64,000 nt of DNA from the NCBI GenBank assembly GCA_963796485.1, contig CAWCLV010000004.1, forward strand, positions 1,178,001 through 1,242,000, given 5' to 3'. Shown piece after piece: positions 28,061-36,691 of the stretch; position 1 is the stretch's first letter, and every line of letters begins with the position of its first letter. The notes under the pieces are model-generated. The model was given only the letters and a program-made list of their open reading frames with translations. It had not been told where the DNA came from and searched no databases. Made by a program: the position numbers and the translations under genes. The DNA comes from CAWCDJ01 sp963796485. GTDB taxonomy: Bacteria; Acidobacteriota; Terriglobia; Bryobacterales; Bryobacteraceae.

Positions 28061-28423
28061 GTGAAAAACCGTTTATTAGCAGGCGTTTTGTCCGGCGGAC
28101 TGATGCTGGGCACTGTCGCCATCGCTCAGCCGGCGCAACACCATTCGCAGGCCACGCAACACCATTCGCAGGTCGCGCAACACCACCCGCAGGTCGCGCA
28201 ACACCAATCGCAGGTCGCGCAACACCAATCGCAGGTCACGCAACACCACCCGCAACAGCATACGGCTCGTCGGCGCGGTAGTGCTTCACGGACTGTCGGT
28301 ACCGGAGCACTCGGCGGAGCAGCCGTCGGTGGGCTGATAGGTGGACGCCGAGGAGTCCTGATGGGAGGGGGTATGGGTGCCGGTTTTGGTGCTGTGCGTC
28401 ATCGAAGACGGCGCGGGCGTTAA
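28061..28423 (+). CDS. Small secreted His/Gln-rich repeat protein
   Basis: This 120-residue protein starts at GTG 28061. It has a signal peptide (KNRLLAGVLSGGLMLGTVAIAQ), about six 7-residue repeats of the form QHHSQVA/QHQSQVA/QHHPQVA (about 25-70), an Arg-rich patch, and a Gly-rich glycine-zipper-like segment (GALGGAAVGGLIGG) ending in basic residues. The repeats contain about 12 histidines, so binding of Ni2+, Cu2+ or Zn2+ is plausible. It lies just beyond the urea transporter, tail to tail with the urease operon, and urease needs nickel. That link is inference only. I do not recognise a family. Confidence 0.72.
   Translation: MKNRLLAGVLSGGLMLGTVAIAQPAQHHSQATQHHSQVAQHHPQVAQHQSQVAQHQSQVTQHHPQQHTARRRGSASRTVGTGALGGAAVGGLIGGRRGVLMGGGMGAGFGAVRHRRRRGR
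28135..28260 (+). repeat. 21-bp tandem repeat inside the His-rich gene
   Basis: Five full units and a sixth degenerate unit of gcaacaccaNtcgcaggtcgc run head to tail with a 21-base period from 28135. They stay in frame and encode the 7-residue His/Gln repeat. Unit differences are few (gtc/gcc, cc/at), consistent with recent slippage expansion. Confidence 0.9.
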
Positions 28424-28486
28424 CCAATGAAACGCCCGACACTTCTAGCATCAGGATATACGCCGTAATCGGAGTTAACAGTCAAC

Positions 28487-29515
28487 CTACGCGGCCGGTC
28501 TCCTCACATCCAGGTCGGTGGCATCGACGTCGGCGGTCGAACCCGGTTCGAAGTACTGCCTCGGAAGCAGGAAGAGCCATGATACGAGCACAAATGGGGC
28601 GGTTAGGGCCGGAATGGCTAACGGCGTCAATGCAACATTCAGAGCCGATTGCACGACGACCGTGAACACCGTGGCCAACGCCGCGTACAGGGTTACGCGC
28701 CAGTTGGGCCGATAAAACACGGTGCCGAGCGCGATCGCCGTCAGGATTGGGCTGAACCCGAGGAGACCGGCGGTAATGAGCGCGCTTTCCGCGCCAAAGA
28801 TATGTGCGGTAGCGACCGCCACTATCGCGCCTCCCACAGCGAATGCCGCGGCTGGAACGGAATTTACCGCCAGCCCTACGAGCAAGAGTAGCGCAGCCCA
28901 GCCGTTGCCCTTCAGGAATACCTGCGAAATACTGTGGAGTACTCCCTGAACAAGGTCGGCCATCTTAAGAGGGCCGGCTGCGTAGGGTTGGAATTCGGAT
29001 ACGATGCGAGCAGTAGGAAGCGCAGCGCCTCTGAGCCCGGAGAACCCGTAAGTGGCCAGGAGAAGAAGCCATGTTATCACGACGAATGGAAATGTAAACG
29101 CGGATAGCTCCCATGCCTGGACGGCATTGGCGATTCCGAGCATGGCGACCACCGAAACTGCGGCACCCAGTATCACATACACCCAAAGCAAAGGCCCGGG
29201 GGCCAAAAACGTTGCCAATGCGAGACCTACAAGGAAGGCGTTATAGCCATAAAGACCAGAGGCAAGCGACGCCTCGTCCGTGTGCAGCCAATGTGCTGTC
29301 AAGGTTGCCACGACGACTGCCACCACGCCCGCAATGAACACTTGGGGCAGACCGGCGGCGTACGAACCCCAGCCGATCGCGGCCAGGAAGAGCGCCCCGG
29401 TCAGAGGATTGTTCTGAAACATCACCTGCCCCACGCCGCGCAGATTGATATCGACAAACCGTAGAATTCTGGACGACGCTATCAGGCGTTGCCACCATGC
29501 CGAGAGTTTCCCCAT
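28487..29515 (-). CDS. Urea transporter (UT family)
   Basis: This 342-residue integral membrane protein has about ten helices and two homologous halves. Paired signatures are GLYGYNAFLVGLALATF with GLLGFSPILTAIALGTVF, and PFVVITWLLLLA with PFVLVSWLFLLP, as in channel-type urea transporters. It should move urea across the inner membrane down its gradient for cytoplasmic urease. The ATG at 29515 has GGAGG upstream. It is the last gene of the ure block, 62 bp after ureD, with a stem-loop in between. Confidence 0.93.
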   Translation of the reverse strand: MGKLSAWWQRLIASSRILRFVDINLRGVGQVMFQNNPLTGALFLAAIGWGSYAAGLPQVFIAGVVAVVVATLTAHWLHTDEASLASGLYGYNAFLVGLALATFLAPGPLLWVYVILGAAVSVVAMLGIANAVQAWELSAFTFPFVVITWLLLLATYGFSGLRGAALPTARIVSEFQPYAAGPLKMADLVQGVLHSISQVFLKGNGWAALLLLVGLAVNSVPAAAFAVGGAIVAVATAHIFGAESALITAGLLGFSPILTAIALGTVFYRPNWRVTLYAALATVFTVVVQSALNVALTPLAIPALTAPFVLVSWLFLLPRQYFEPGSTADVDATDLDVRRPAA

Positions 29516-29523
29516 ACTTGCCT

Positions 29524-29546
29524 CCGTGGGGGTGTTGATCCCCCGG
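29524..29546 (-). promoter_or_regulatory. Stem-loop between ureD and the urea transporter
   Basis: On the minus strand GGGGG-ATCAACA-CCCCC forms a 5-bp GC stem, with possible flanking pairs, ending a few bases before the transporter's GGAGG. There is no T-run, so it looks more like a processing or translation-modulating hairpin than an intrinsic terminator. Confidence 0.4.
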
Positions 29547-29577
29547 TTGGAACTGTATTTTTAGGCGCCTTGGCCCA

Positions 29578-30531
29578 CTAACGCCAGAGAAACGGCGGAG
29601 GGAGGGTCGCGCCAATGACCTCCTCGCGCACGATTCCCCAGAACTCGCGCACCTTGGCTTTGACCTGCGCGGTTTCGCGGCCCAGCACCTTATAGATCAA
29701 GCCGGCATCGTTGGGCAGCCGGCAAGCGCCAAATGCCAATCCGCGCGCAGGGTCCACGTCGGCTTGGGTGCGCTCGAAAACACGATCCGCTTTCTCCTTG
29801 GGCGTGCAGAGAAGCACATTGCCGAACACCTCGAATGAGCCCATCACTCCTGTCTGCCTCATCGGATGCCGCTGCGGCTCGATCACCAGCTTCTCGATGA
29901 ACAAGGTGTGGCCCGAGGGACGCGCACCGGCGGTCGATATCGACATTACGGTGGCGCCAAAACACTCGTCCGGACGATGATATCTGCGGCCGGATTGGAT
30001 GATCTCCGAAAAGAGAATCGTGGCCGTTGGATCGAGAAAGATTCGTGTATCGCTGATAAAACGCGCATGCCGGTGCGGGATCAAGGGATCAGGAAGAAGC
30101 TCCAGGTACGCCTGGGCGGCAAGCGTAATAATTTGGGTTTGCGCCGCATAGTTGGCATCCATCGTGTGGATCTTGGTTGCCGCCTGCGTTGTTACGTGCG
30201 CCTGAGCGCGAGGACCGACCATGACGTCGAGAGTGAGCCGGTCGCCCTGCACAATAGAGCCGCTGGTATTGATCAGGAAGACACAAGCCAAGTCCGGCAT
30301 TTCCCGGTCGCAATACAGCGCGCGCTGCACCATGTAAGGCGCACGGTAGTCAACGTTGCTAAGGATCGTGTGGTTGCCGCGGCGCTCGAATTCAAGGCGG
30401 AGGAAACCGGTCTTACCGGCCGTGCCGCTCCTCATCTGGGGCGGCTCATCCTGGAACTCCGTCAGCTCCGGAGCCGATGCGCCGAGGGCATCGGCCGCCG
30501 CCCAGGGAGCGGAGGCGGCCGCCGGCATCAT
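29578..30531 (-). CDS. ureD: Urease accessory protein UreD/UreH
   Basis: This 317-residue protein starts at the ATG at 30531, which overlaps the ureG stop (ATGA). It shows UreD features: INTSGSIVQGDRLTLDVMVG, AHVTTQAATKIHTM and ALELLPDPLIPHRHARF-like sequence, all in the expected order. UreD forms the UreDFG chaperone that loads nickel and CO2 into apo-urease. The N-terminal 45 residues are Ala-rich and look like an extension beyond the core. It is the last of the ureABCEFGD genes. Confidence 0.95.
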   Translation of the reverse strand: MMPAAASAPWAAADALGASAPELTEFQDEPPQMRSGTAGKTGFLRLEFERRGNHTILSNVDYRAPYMVQRALYCDREMPDLACVFLINTSGSIVQGDRLTLDVMVGPRAQAHVTTQAATKIHTMDANYAAQTQIITLAAQAYLELLPDPLIPHRHARFISDTRIFLDPTATILFSEIIQSGRRYHRPDECFGATVMSISTAGARPSGHTLFIEKLVIEPQRHPMRQTGVMGSFEVFGNVLLCTPKEKADRVFERTQADVDPARGLAFGACRLPNDAGLIYKVLGRETAQVKAKVREFWGIVREEVIGATLPPPFLWR

Positions 30532-31172
30532 GCCACCCCTCGCGCGCGCGGTTTTATGTCGAACAGGAACTCCTTTTCGATCAGTTCCACCAGTTCCGGA
30601 ATGCCCTCGCCTGTCTTGCAATTTGTAAACAGGAACGGCTTGCTACCGCGCATGAGTCGCGAGTCTCGCTCCATCACGTCGAGGCTGGCACCGACGTAAG
30701 GCGCCAGGTCGGTCTTGTTGATAACGAGGATGTCCGAATGCGTAATCCCGGGCCCGTTCTTGCGTGGGATCTTGTCGCCGGCGGCCACGTCGATCACATA
30801 GATGAAATAGTCGACCAAAGCAGGCGAAAAAGTGAGTGTCAGGTTATCGCCGCCGCTTTCAATCAGCACGAGATCGCTATCCGGAAAGCGCCGCTCCATG
30901 TCTTCGACGGCAGCCAGGTTCATGCTCGGATCCTCGCGCACCGCGGTGTGGGGGCAGGCGCCGGTTTCCACTCCAATGATGCATTCCTCCAGTAGAACGC
31001 CCTTGAGGACGCGCCGGACGTGTTTGGCGTCCTCAGTCGTCACCACATCATTTGTGATGATGAGCACTTTGGTGCCGACCTCCAGAAACCTCGGCGTGAT
31101 AGCTTCCACGATTGCAGTCTTGCCTGAGCCCACGGGGCCGCCTATGCCGATGCGCGTGATTCTCTTCGACAT
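30528..31172 (-). CDS. ureG: Urease accessory GTPase UreG
   Basis: This 214-residue SIMIBI-class GTPase has P-loop GGPVGSGKT (about 11-19), the metal-binding CPH motif in ETGACPHTAVREDPS, switch-like LIESGGDNL, and NKTDL for guanine specificity. It powers GTP-dependent nickel delivery to urease with UreE, UreF and UreD. The ATG at 31172 has GGAGAG upstream; an in-frame TTG at 31184 is less likely. There are 18 bases between the ureF stop and this start. Confidence 0.97.
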   Translation of the reverse strand: MSKRITRIGIGGPVGSGKTAIVEAITPRFLEVGTKVLIITNDVVTTEDAKHVRRVLKGVLLEECIIGVETGACPHTAVREDPSMNLAAVEDMERRFPDSDLVLIESGGDNLTLTFSPALVDYFIYVIDVAAGDKIPRKNGPGITHSDILVINKTDLAPYVGASLDVMERDSRLMRGSKPFLFTNCKTGEGIPELVELIEKEFLFDIKPRARGVA

Positions 31173-31190
31173 TCGTCTCTCCAATCCAAG

Positions 31191-31910
31191 TCAATTCATG
31201 AACAATCGGACATGCGCCTTCGAGTGGACAGCGGCCACGATTTCCTTTAACGGCGCAAAGCCCGACATGTCGGACAATCGAGTTGCAGCGGCCTTTTCGT
31301 AGGCGGCCTCGATCCTCCCGTCGAGCTGATAGAGGATCTTCTGCGTCTCGACGTGGCTGATTCTCATTAGCCGCAACGCTGCGCTCAGCGTCGTCGCCGC
31401 CACACCATACTGGTGCACGGCGAACGCTCCGAGTGCCGGCAGACCTTGCACTGCGAACGCTAACGCCAGCGCCACTGGATAGCATCCCGGGGTAACGGAC
31501 GTTTCTATGCATTCCCGCCATGTACAGAGCAGGGGTGCGCCGATAACCTGGACGCCAAGCTCCGTGAACTTCTTTCCCATGCGCACCGACATTGTGCGCA
31601 TCTCTTCGGAGAGCTTGCGGATGTGTGCCTGCTCATCGATCCGGATGAGCGAATCAACGTCGCCGGCAGTTGCGGCGCGGTGCGCAGCGATCAACGCGAC
31701 GCCGTCGCCACGCCCCGCCTGCTCCACAGCGGTAAGAGTGAACGCATGGAGAGTGGCGACATCGGCTACGACACCCTTCTGGATGGCGGACTCCAGGCCC
31801 CCGGAAAACGCGAATCCGCCGATGGGGAGCATCGAGTCGCCAAACTGCAGCATGCGTGCGAACAACGTTGCGCTGCCGGGCTCTCCGGCCGCCTCATTCC
31901 CCATAGTCAT
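31191..31910 (-). CDS. ureF: Urease accessory protein UreF
   Basis: This 239-residue all-helical protein begins with the family pattern LQFGDSMLPIGGFAFSGGLESA and contains RMGKKF and QLDGRIEAAYEKA near the C-terminus. UreF bridges UreD and UreG and gates the GTPase during metallocentre assembly. It overlaps the 3' end of ureE by 17 bases, which indicates coupling. An ATG two codons in (31904) is also possible. Confidence 0.94.
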   Translation of the reverse strand: MTMGNEAAGEPGSATLFARMLQFGDSMLPIGGFAFSGGLESAIQKGVVADVATLHAFTLTAVEQAGRGDGVALIAAHRAATAGDVDSLIRIDEQAHIRKLSEEMRTMSVRMGKKFTELGVQVIGAPLLCTWRECIETSVTPGCYPVALALAFAVQGLPALGAFAVHQYGVAATTLSAALRLMRISHVETQKILYQLDGRIEAAYEKAAATRLSDMSGFAPLKEIVAAVHSKAHVRLFMN

Positions 31911-32586
31911 TCCCGGAAACCCGCGTTACCGATGAGACTTGTGAAGGAGCATCGGATCCCGAATGCTCGCGAGCCCGAACCGGTGGGCGTCCGTGTACGT
32001 TGCCCGTGCCGGCCTCGACATCGGCATGACTCCCATGTATGTGCGAGTGTACCGGACCTTCGGCGCCGCCGAAAAGCCGACGGGATTCGTGCGGAGCGAG
32101 GTAGGGAATGACTTCTCGGCCACTTACGAACTCGTAGCGAATGCCTTCGAAGCGATGTGTATCCATGACCGATGCCATCACTTTGCGGTCGACCGTGAGC
32201 GGCACGTAAACGACGTTACCCTTGACCAGGGCCGGCCAATGCTGGTTACCCACCGCGTGGCCCAGTTCCACGCAGGTGCGCATTGCCAGTTCGGGTCCGA
32301 GCCGTGTCAGCCCATCCAGATGCACAACCATCACGTCGCGCAGGTCGATTCGCGCAACGATGGCCTCGGCAGCCTTAGCATTCCAGACCAGGATGTCGCC
32401 GTCGCGTATATACGTGCCGCGCTCGAGCGAAATAGCCAGCTCGGTGCCGTCGGCGCTCGTCTTTCGGAAGCGGCTCTTCTGCACCTCCCACTGGTCGACC
32501 TCCAGCAGATCTACATGAGCGGCGGACAGCCGCCCAGCCCATTCAGGATCACTAATATTGCCCAGGACGCCTTCAATGATCACCAT
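31894..32586 (-). CDS. ureE: Urease nickel metallochaperone UreE
   Basis: This 230-residue protein has an N-terminal peptide-binding domain and a C-terminal metal-binding domain with GNQHWPALVKGNVVYVPL (the conserved His of the dimer interface). The tail contains clustered histidines in HSHIHGSHADVEAGTGNVHG, consistent with Ni2+ binding. It is longer than the roughly 160 residues common in the family because of an extended C-terminus (about 165-230). TGAGGAGCAC precedes the ATG, 10 bases after the ureC stop. Confidence 0.93.
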   Translation of the reverse strand: MVIIEGVLGNISDPEWAGRLSAAHVDLLEVDQWEVQKSRFRKTSADGTELAISLERGTYIRDGDILVWNAKAAEAIVARIDLRDVMVVHLDGLTRLGPELAMRTCVELGHAVGNQHWPALVKGNVVYVPLTVDRKVMASVMDTHRFEGIRYEFVSGREVIPYLAPHESRRLFGGAEGPVHSHIHGSHADVEAGTGNVHGRPPVRAREHSGSDAPSQVSSVTRVSGNDYGE

Positions 32587-32596
32587 GACGTGCTCC

Positions 32597-34318
32597 TCAG
32601 CTGAAAAAGTACTTCTGGTTGAGCGAGATCGTTTTCAAGGGCGGCACGGTAGCATGTACGCCGTCGATGGTGACGGCGAACGTCTCCGGGTTCACTTCGA
32701 TTTTCGGCGTCCCGGAATTTCGAACCATGTCGCGCTTGCCGATCTTGCGGATTTTACCTACCGGAAGCACCTGCCGCCTGAGACCCAGGCGCTGCTTGAT
32801 CCCGGCCGCATGTGCCATTCCGGAGACGAAGGTGACGCAAGTGGACGGCAAAGCATCACCGTAGGCGCCGAACATCGGCCGATAGTAGGTCGGCTGCGGC
32901 GTCGGCAAAGACGCATTCGGATCGCCCATCACCGCCCAGCTGATAAGGCCGTGCTTGATCACCAGTTTGGGTTTGGCGCCGAAGAAAGCAGGCTCCCACA
33001 GGATGAGGTCCGCAATCTTGCCGACCTCGACCGAGCCCAGTACGTCGGATATGCCGTGCGTGATGGCCGGATTGATGGTGATCTTCGCCACGTAGCGGAG
33101 GACCCGGAAATTGTCATTGCCGGGTGCGTCTTCGGGCAGTTTGCCGCGCCCGGACTTCATTGCGTCAGCCGTCTGGATGCACCGCAGCCAGCACTCTCCA
33201 ATCCGCCCCATCGCCTGCGAATCGCTCGAGAACATCGAAATCACGCCCAGATCCTGAAGGACATTTTCGGCCGCGATGGTCTCGGCGCGGATGCGGCTCT
33301 CGGTAAATGCGACATCCGACGGAATGTCGGGACTCAGGTGATGGCACACCATGATCATGTCGTAGAGTTCCGTCTGCGCGTTGATTCCGTAGGGGAGCGT
33401 GGGATTGGTCGAAGAGGGCAAGACGTTGGCCAGTCCGGCTATCTTGATAATATCGGGGGCGTGCCCGCCGCCCGATCCCTCGGTGTGGAACGAGTGGACC
33501 GCGCGCCCCTCGAATGCCGCGATCGTGTCGTCGACAAACCCCGATTCGTTCAGAGTATCGGTATGGATGCACACTTGTGTATCGGTCTCGTCCGCGACGG
33601 TAAGGGCGGACCGAAGCACAGCCGGAGTGGTGCCCCAGTCCTCGTGGCACTTCACGCCGACCGCTCCGGCCTCGATCTGCTCTATCAGAGCGGCCTTGCC
33701 ATGCCCATGCCCCTTGGCGAGAATGCCCACATTGATGGGCCAGGTTTCGAACGCGCGTAACATCATGCCGATGTTTCCGGGGCCCGGTGTCACCGTGGTA
33801 GCGCTCGACCCGTCGGAAGGTCCCGTGCCCCCGCCGATCAAGGTGGTGGTGCCATTGGACAGAGCCGCCTGCGCCTGCTGCGGACAAATAAAATGGATGT
33901 GCGTGTCGATGCCGCCGGCGGTCAGAATGAGATGCGAGCCTGAGATGGCGTCCGTGGCATTCCCGATTTCCAAACCGGGCGTGATTCGGTCCATTGTCTG
34001 CGGATTTCCGGACTTGCCGATGGCGCAGATGCGTCCATCCTTGACGCCTACATCGGCCTTGACCACACCCAGGACTGCATCGATGATCGTCACATTGGTG
34101 ATGACGAGGTCGGGAGCACCTTCCGCCCGCGTCACCCGGTTGTCCATGCCCATGCCTTCGCGCATGCTCTTACCGCCGCCGAAAACGATCTCGTCGCCGT
34201 AGCCGCCGCGTAAGTCGCGTTCGATTTCTACGAATAGCCTGGTATCCGCCAAGCGGATGCGGTCGCCGGTCGTGGGACCGAACAGGCCCACATACTCTTC
34301 CCGAGAAATAGTACTCAC
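32597..34318 (-). CDS. ureC: Urease alpha subunit UreC
   Basis: This 573-residue catalytic subunit starts at a GTG (34318) with AGGAGGAG upstream, giving the normal family length. Active-site residues are all present and offset by six from the Klebsiella enzyme: H140 and H142 (GIDTHIHF), the Lys to be carbamylated K223 (GVKCHEDWG), H252, H278 (FHTEGSGGGH), the flap C325-H326 (MVCHHLS) and D366 (SSDSQAMGR). It hydrolyses urea to ammonia and carbamate in the cytoplasm. Its position between ureB and ureE is the standard one. Confidence 0.98.
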   Translation of the reverse strand: MSTISREEYVGLFGPTTGDRIRLADTRLFVEIERDLRGGYGDEIVFGGGKSMREGMGMDNRVTRAEGAPDLVITNVTIIDAVLGVVKADVGVKDGRICAIGKSGNPQTMDRITPGLEIGNATDAISGSHLILTAGGIDTHIHFICPQQAQAALSNGTTTLIGGGTGPSDGSSATTVTPGPGNIGMMLRAFETWPINVGILAKGHGHGKAALIEQIEAGAVGVKCHEDWGTTPAVLRSALTVADETDTQVCIHTDTLNESGFVDDTIAAFEGRAVHSFHTEGSGGGHAPDIIKIAGLANVLPSSTNPTLPYGINAQTELYDMIMVCHHLSPDIPSDVAFTESRIRAETIAAENVLQDLGVISMFSSDSQAMGRIGECWLRCIQTADAMKSGRGKLPEDAPGNDNFRVLRYVAKITINPAITHGISDVLGSVEVGKIADLILWEPAFFGAKPKLVIKHGLISWAVMGDPNASLPTPQPTYYRPMFGAYGDALPSTCVTFVSGMAHAAGIKQRLGLRRQVLPVGKIRKIGKRDMVRNSGTPKIEVNPETFAVTIDGVHATVPPLKTISLNQKYFFS

Positions 34319-34321
34319 ACG

Positions 34322-34329
34322 CTCCTCCT
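34322..34329 (-). promoter_or_regulatory. Shine-Dalgarno deciding the GTG start of ureC
   Basis: AGGAGGAG on the minus strand is followed 3 bases later by the GTG at 34318. This supports the GTG over an open frame that extends about 320 bases further 5' across ureB. Confidence 0.75.
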
Positions 34330-34376
34330 GTTCAAGAGACAGACTCCGGACATACACGACTGACGTCGCTTCCGGT

Positions 34377-34835
34377 TTATCGGGCCACTGGTTCCCGCGA
34401 CGTCGAGCGGAAGCCTCGCTTTGCCGCGAGCGCAACAGCTTTGGACCTGATCTTCTCGGCATCCCTGCCCACAGTGGGGCCATCGACCAGATTGTTGAAC
34501 CCGTAGACGGCGCGCTTGCCGGCGTAGGGGACCAGATGAACTTCGCGCTCGTCGCCAGGTTCAAACCGTGTCGCCGTCGACGAAGGGATGTTGAGGTGCA
34601 GCCCGAAAGCTTCCGTGCGGTCGAATTCCAGGGCACGGTTCACCTCGAAAAAATGAAAGTGCGATCCCACTTGTATGGGCCGGTCGCCGGTATTGCGGAC
34701 CTTGAGAGTCGTCACGGGCCGGTCCGCATCGAAGGTGATCGCCGCCGAATGGCACACATAACCACCAACTGCGACATCCGCCGTGGCCGGGTCGATGTCA
34801 GGAGCAACCTTTGGTCCCGCTTTCACTTCAGCCAT
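34377..34835 (-). CDS. ureB: Urease beta subunit UreB
   Basis: This 152-residue protein has the beta-subunit core (about 20-120): VRNTGDRPIQVGSHFHFFEVN, LNIPSSTATRFEPGDEREV and VYGFNNLVDG. It is longer than the usual 100-110 residues because of an N-terminal 20 and a basic C-terminal tail. It packs against UreA and UreC in the urease trimer. It lies 25 bp after ureA and 58 bp before ureC. Confidence 0.96.
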   Translation of the reverse strand: MAEVKAGPKVAPDIDPATADVAVGGYVCHSAAITFDADRPVTTLKVRNTGDRPIQVGSHFHFFEVNRALEFDRTEAFGLHLNIPSSTATRFEPGDEREVHLVPYAGKRAVYGFNNLVDGPTVGRDAEKIRSKAVALAAKRGFRSTSREPVAR

Positions 34836-34860
34836 ATTGATAACCTCCCCTAATTACTTG

Positions 34861-35163
34861 TTACTGGATCGGCGTGTGGACCGTTACGAGGCGACTGCCA
34901 TCGGTGAACACGGCCTCTACCTGGAGCACCGGAATCATATCGGCGACGCCATCCATTACGTCAGCCGTGGTCAACGCAGTGCGCGCGCTCTTGGCTACCT
35001 CTTCGATGGTGGCCCCGGCGCGTGCACCATCCAAGGCGGCTGCCGATATGATCGCGACCGCTTCCGGATAGTTGAGCTTGAGGCCTTTGGCCTTCCGCTT
35101 CAGGGCGATATCGGCCATCGTGTAGATGAGTAACTTGTCGAACTCTCTCTCTGTCAACTTCAT
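34861..35163 (-). CDS. ureA: Urease gamma subunit UreA
   Basis: This 100-residue protein is the normal family length: KLTEREFDKLLIYTMADIALKRKAKGLKLNYPEAVA, then VMDGVADMIPVLQVEAVFTDGSRLVTVHTPI. The ATG at 35163 has GGAGG 7 bases upstream. The frame is open further 5' but shows no similarity to UreA there. It is the first gene of the ureABCEFGD-transporter block, so the operon promoter should lie in 35164-35656. Confidence 0.97.
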   Translation of the reverse strand: MKLTEREFDKLLIYTMADIALKRKAKGLKLNYPEAVAIISAAALDGARAGATIEEVAKSARTALTTADVMDGVADMIPVLQVEAVFTDGSRLVTVHTPIQ

Positions 35164-35656
35164 GAGTTGTCCTCCCGAGATTGGTTTAACCGAAGTGATC
35201 GGGCGAACTCCCGAACCACTACAGACGATTCGGCCAAGCCAGCCGGGGTTCATTTTCGTCTGGCCGAAACCCCGTGATCGGCCCGGCCAAGTGTTGCTGT
35301 TGAGAATCATTGGGCCACAAAAGTGATGCGAATGCCAGTGGGGGAAAACGCGAGCCTCGTGCTGGAGGCAACGTTTGGGCCTCGGGATTCGTAAGTTCTG
35401 CTTCTGCTCGAGTGGGAGCGTGCCAGACATTGCGTTTCGCTCCAGCGGAAAAGTATCCGGCAGCTCACGATTGCCACGCTGGTTTGGATCGGGCCCCATG
35501 GCGTCTCGCTCGGGTATCTGATTCTCGCCGGACTGGTCGGCATCGGATGGACATGAAAAAGTGAATCCAACGCCGTTCTTTGGAGTCTCTCATTCTGACC
35601 CCGGAGAATCTGAGACCAGAGACCGTCGGAGAGTAACAGTCGAGAGGTTGATCAGT
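35164..35656 (-). other. Intergenic region between ureA and the MetA-like gene
   Basis: This roughly 490-base gap lies between divergently transcribed genes and should carry the urease promoter. On the plus strand an open stretch without a normal start codon (35395-35556) would encode about 53 residues ending in a hydrophobic helix-like tail (LTIATLVWIGPHGVSLGYLI then LAGLVGIGWT). It may be a gene remnant or chance. No clear NikR, NtrC or sigma-54 site could be picked out by eye. Confidence 0.45.
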
Positions 35657-36601
35657 ATGAGAAGACTTGTAACAATGGGACTCGCATTTGCCGCTGCAGC
35701 CATGCCGGCTTTGGCCGTCGATGGCGGTATCGGCCGTACGATCACAGGTACCTGGGTAATACCGGGAGTCGCGGTCGTCGGGCCAGCATCCGGCCCCGGT
35801 TTGACGGTGCTCCCCTTCGGCTATACGGCAGCGATGGGAGGTAGCCGCATCGATCCCATTGCGGGCGTGACCGAGTCCAACGACGAGGCCAATGCCAGCA
35901 TAAACGTTGTGATACCCAGCTATACCTGGAAAACGGAGATGACGAAGGTCAACTTCTCTTCTGCGCTTATGCTGCCCGTCAACTGGTGGGGCGCCAGCGG
36001 TTCGGTAGTGGCTAACAATGTCTTCACAGGCACGAGTCGCTCAAATGCAAGTGTCGGCGACATCATCTTTATCCCGGTGACGGTCGGTATCCACTTCAGC
36101 GAGAACAATAATCTTTCGGTCAGCACCTGGATCTGGGCTCCCACGGGCCTGTGGAGCGTCGGCAATATTTCGAACGTGGGAATGGGCGTAGTTACCTTCA
36201 TGCCGAACTTCGGGCATACCTACTACTGGGAAAGGCACAAAGTGGAATTCGACAATTTCGTGGGTTTCGATATCTACCAGCGCAACAGGGCCACGGATTA
36301 TGGCAGCGGCACCATGTTTCATTGGGATGGCATGGCGATCAAGTACTTCGGCCAGAAGAGAGTTGGGATTGGTGCGATCATAGCGAACCAGACGCAGATT
36401 ACGGACGACACGGGGCCGTTAGCCAAAACCTTAAATGGCTTCTCGGGCCGGAAATGGGGTGTCGGCCCGACGGTTGTCTACACCGCGAGAGCGGACAATC
36501 CCGGCGTGACCTTTCAACTCCGCTGGATCAACGAATTCCACGTGACAAACATGCTGAAGGGAAACATCTTTATGGCCGGTGTCTATTTCAATCTGAAGTG
36601 A
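35657..36601 (+). CDS. MetA-like (phenol degradation type) outer-membrane barrel protein
   Basis: This 314-residue protein has a signal peptide (MRRLVTMGLAFAAAAMPALA) followed by repeated amphipathic beta strands. It resembles the Phenol_MetA_deg family: LPFGYTAAMGG, DIIFIPVTVGIHF, LSVSTWIWAPTG, then a C-terminal strand GNIFMAGVYFNLK ending in a near-aromatic pattern. Members are outer-membrane channels for small molecules. The start at 35657 has AGAGG about 10 bases upstream. It is divergent from ureA and heads a plus-strand run with the carbonic anhydrase. Confidence 0.78.
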   Translation: MRRLVTMGLAFAAAAMPALAVDGGIGRTITGTWVIPGVAVVGPASGPGLTVLPFGYTAAMGGSRIDPIAGVTESNDEANASINVVIPSYTWKTEMTKVNFSSALMLPVNWWGASGSVVANNVFTGTSRSNASVGDIIFIPVTVGIHFSENNNLSVSTWIWAPTGLWSVGNISNVGMGVVTFMPNFGHTYYWERHKVEFDNFVGFDIYQRNRATDYGSGTMFHWDGMAIKYFGQKRVGIGAIIANQTQITDDTGPLAKTLNGFSGRKWGVGPTVVYTARADNPGVTFQLRWINEFHVTNMLKGNIFMAGVYFNLK

Positions 36602-36691
36602 GATGCCTCGATAAGCGCGAGTCGTCGCGGCGCCCTATTTTGCGCTCGATTTTGTGAAATAGCCGGCCTCGTTAGAAAAGGAGTACTTTTC

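Noticed and set aside
28135..28260. Regularly spaced repeats that could suggest a CRISPR array
   Set aside because: The 21-bp units are directly adjacent with no spacers and code in frame for a His-rich heptad, so this is a coding tandem repeat.
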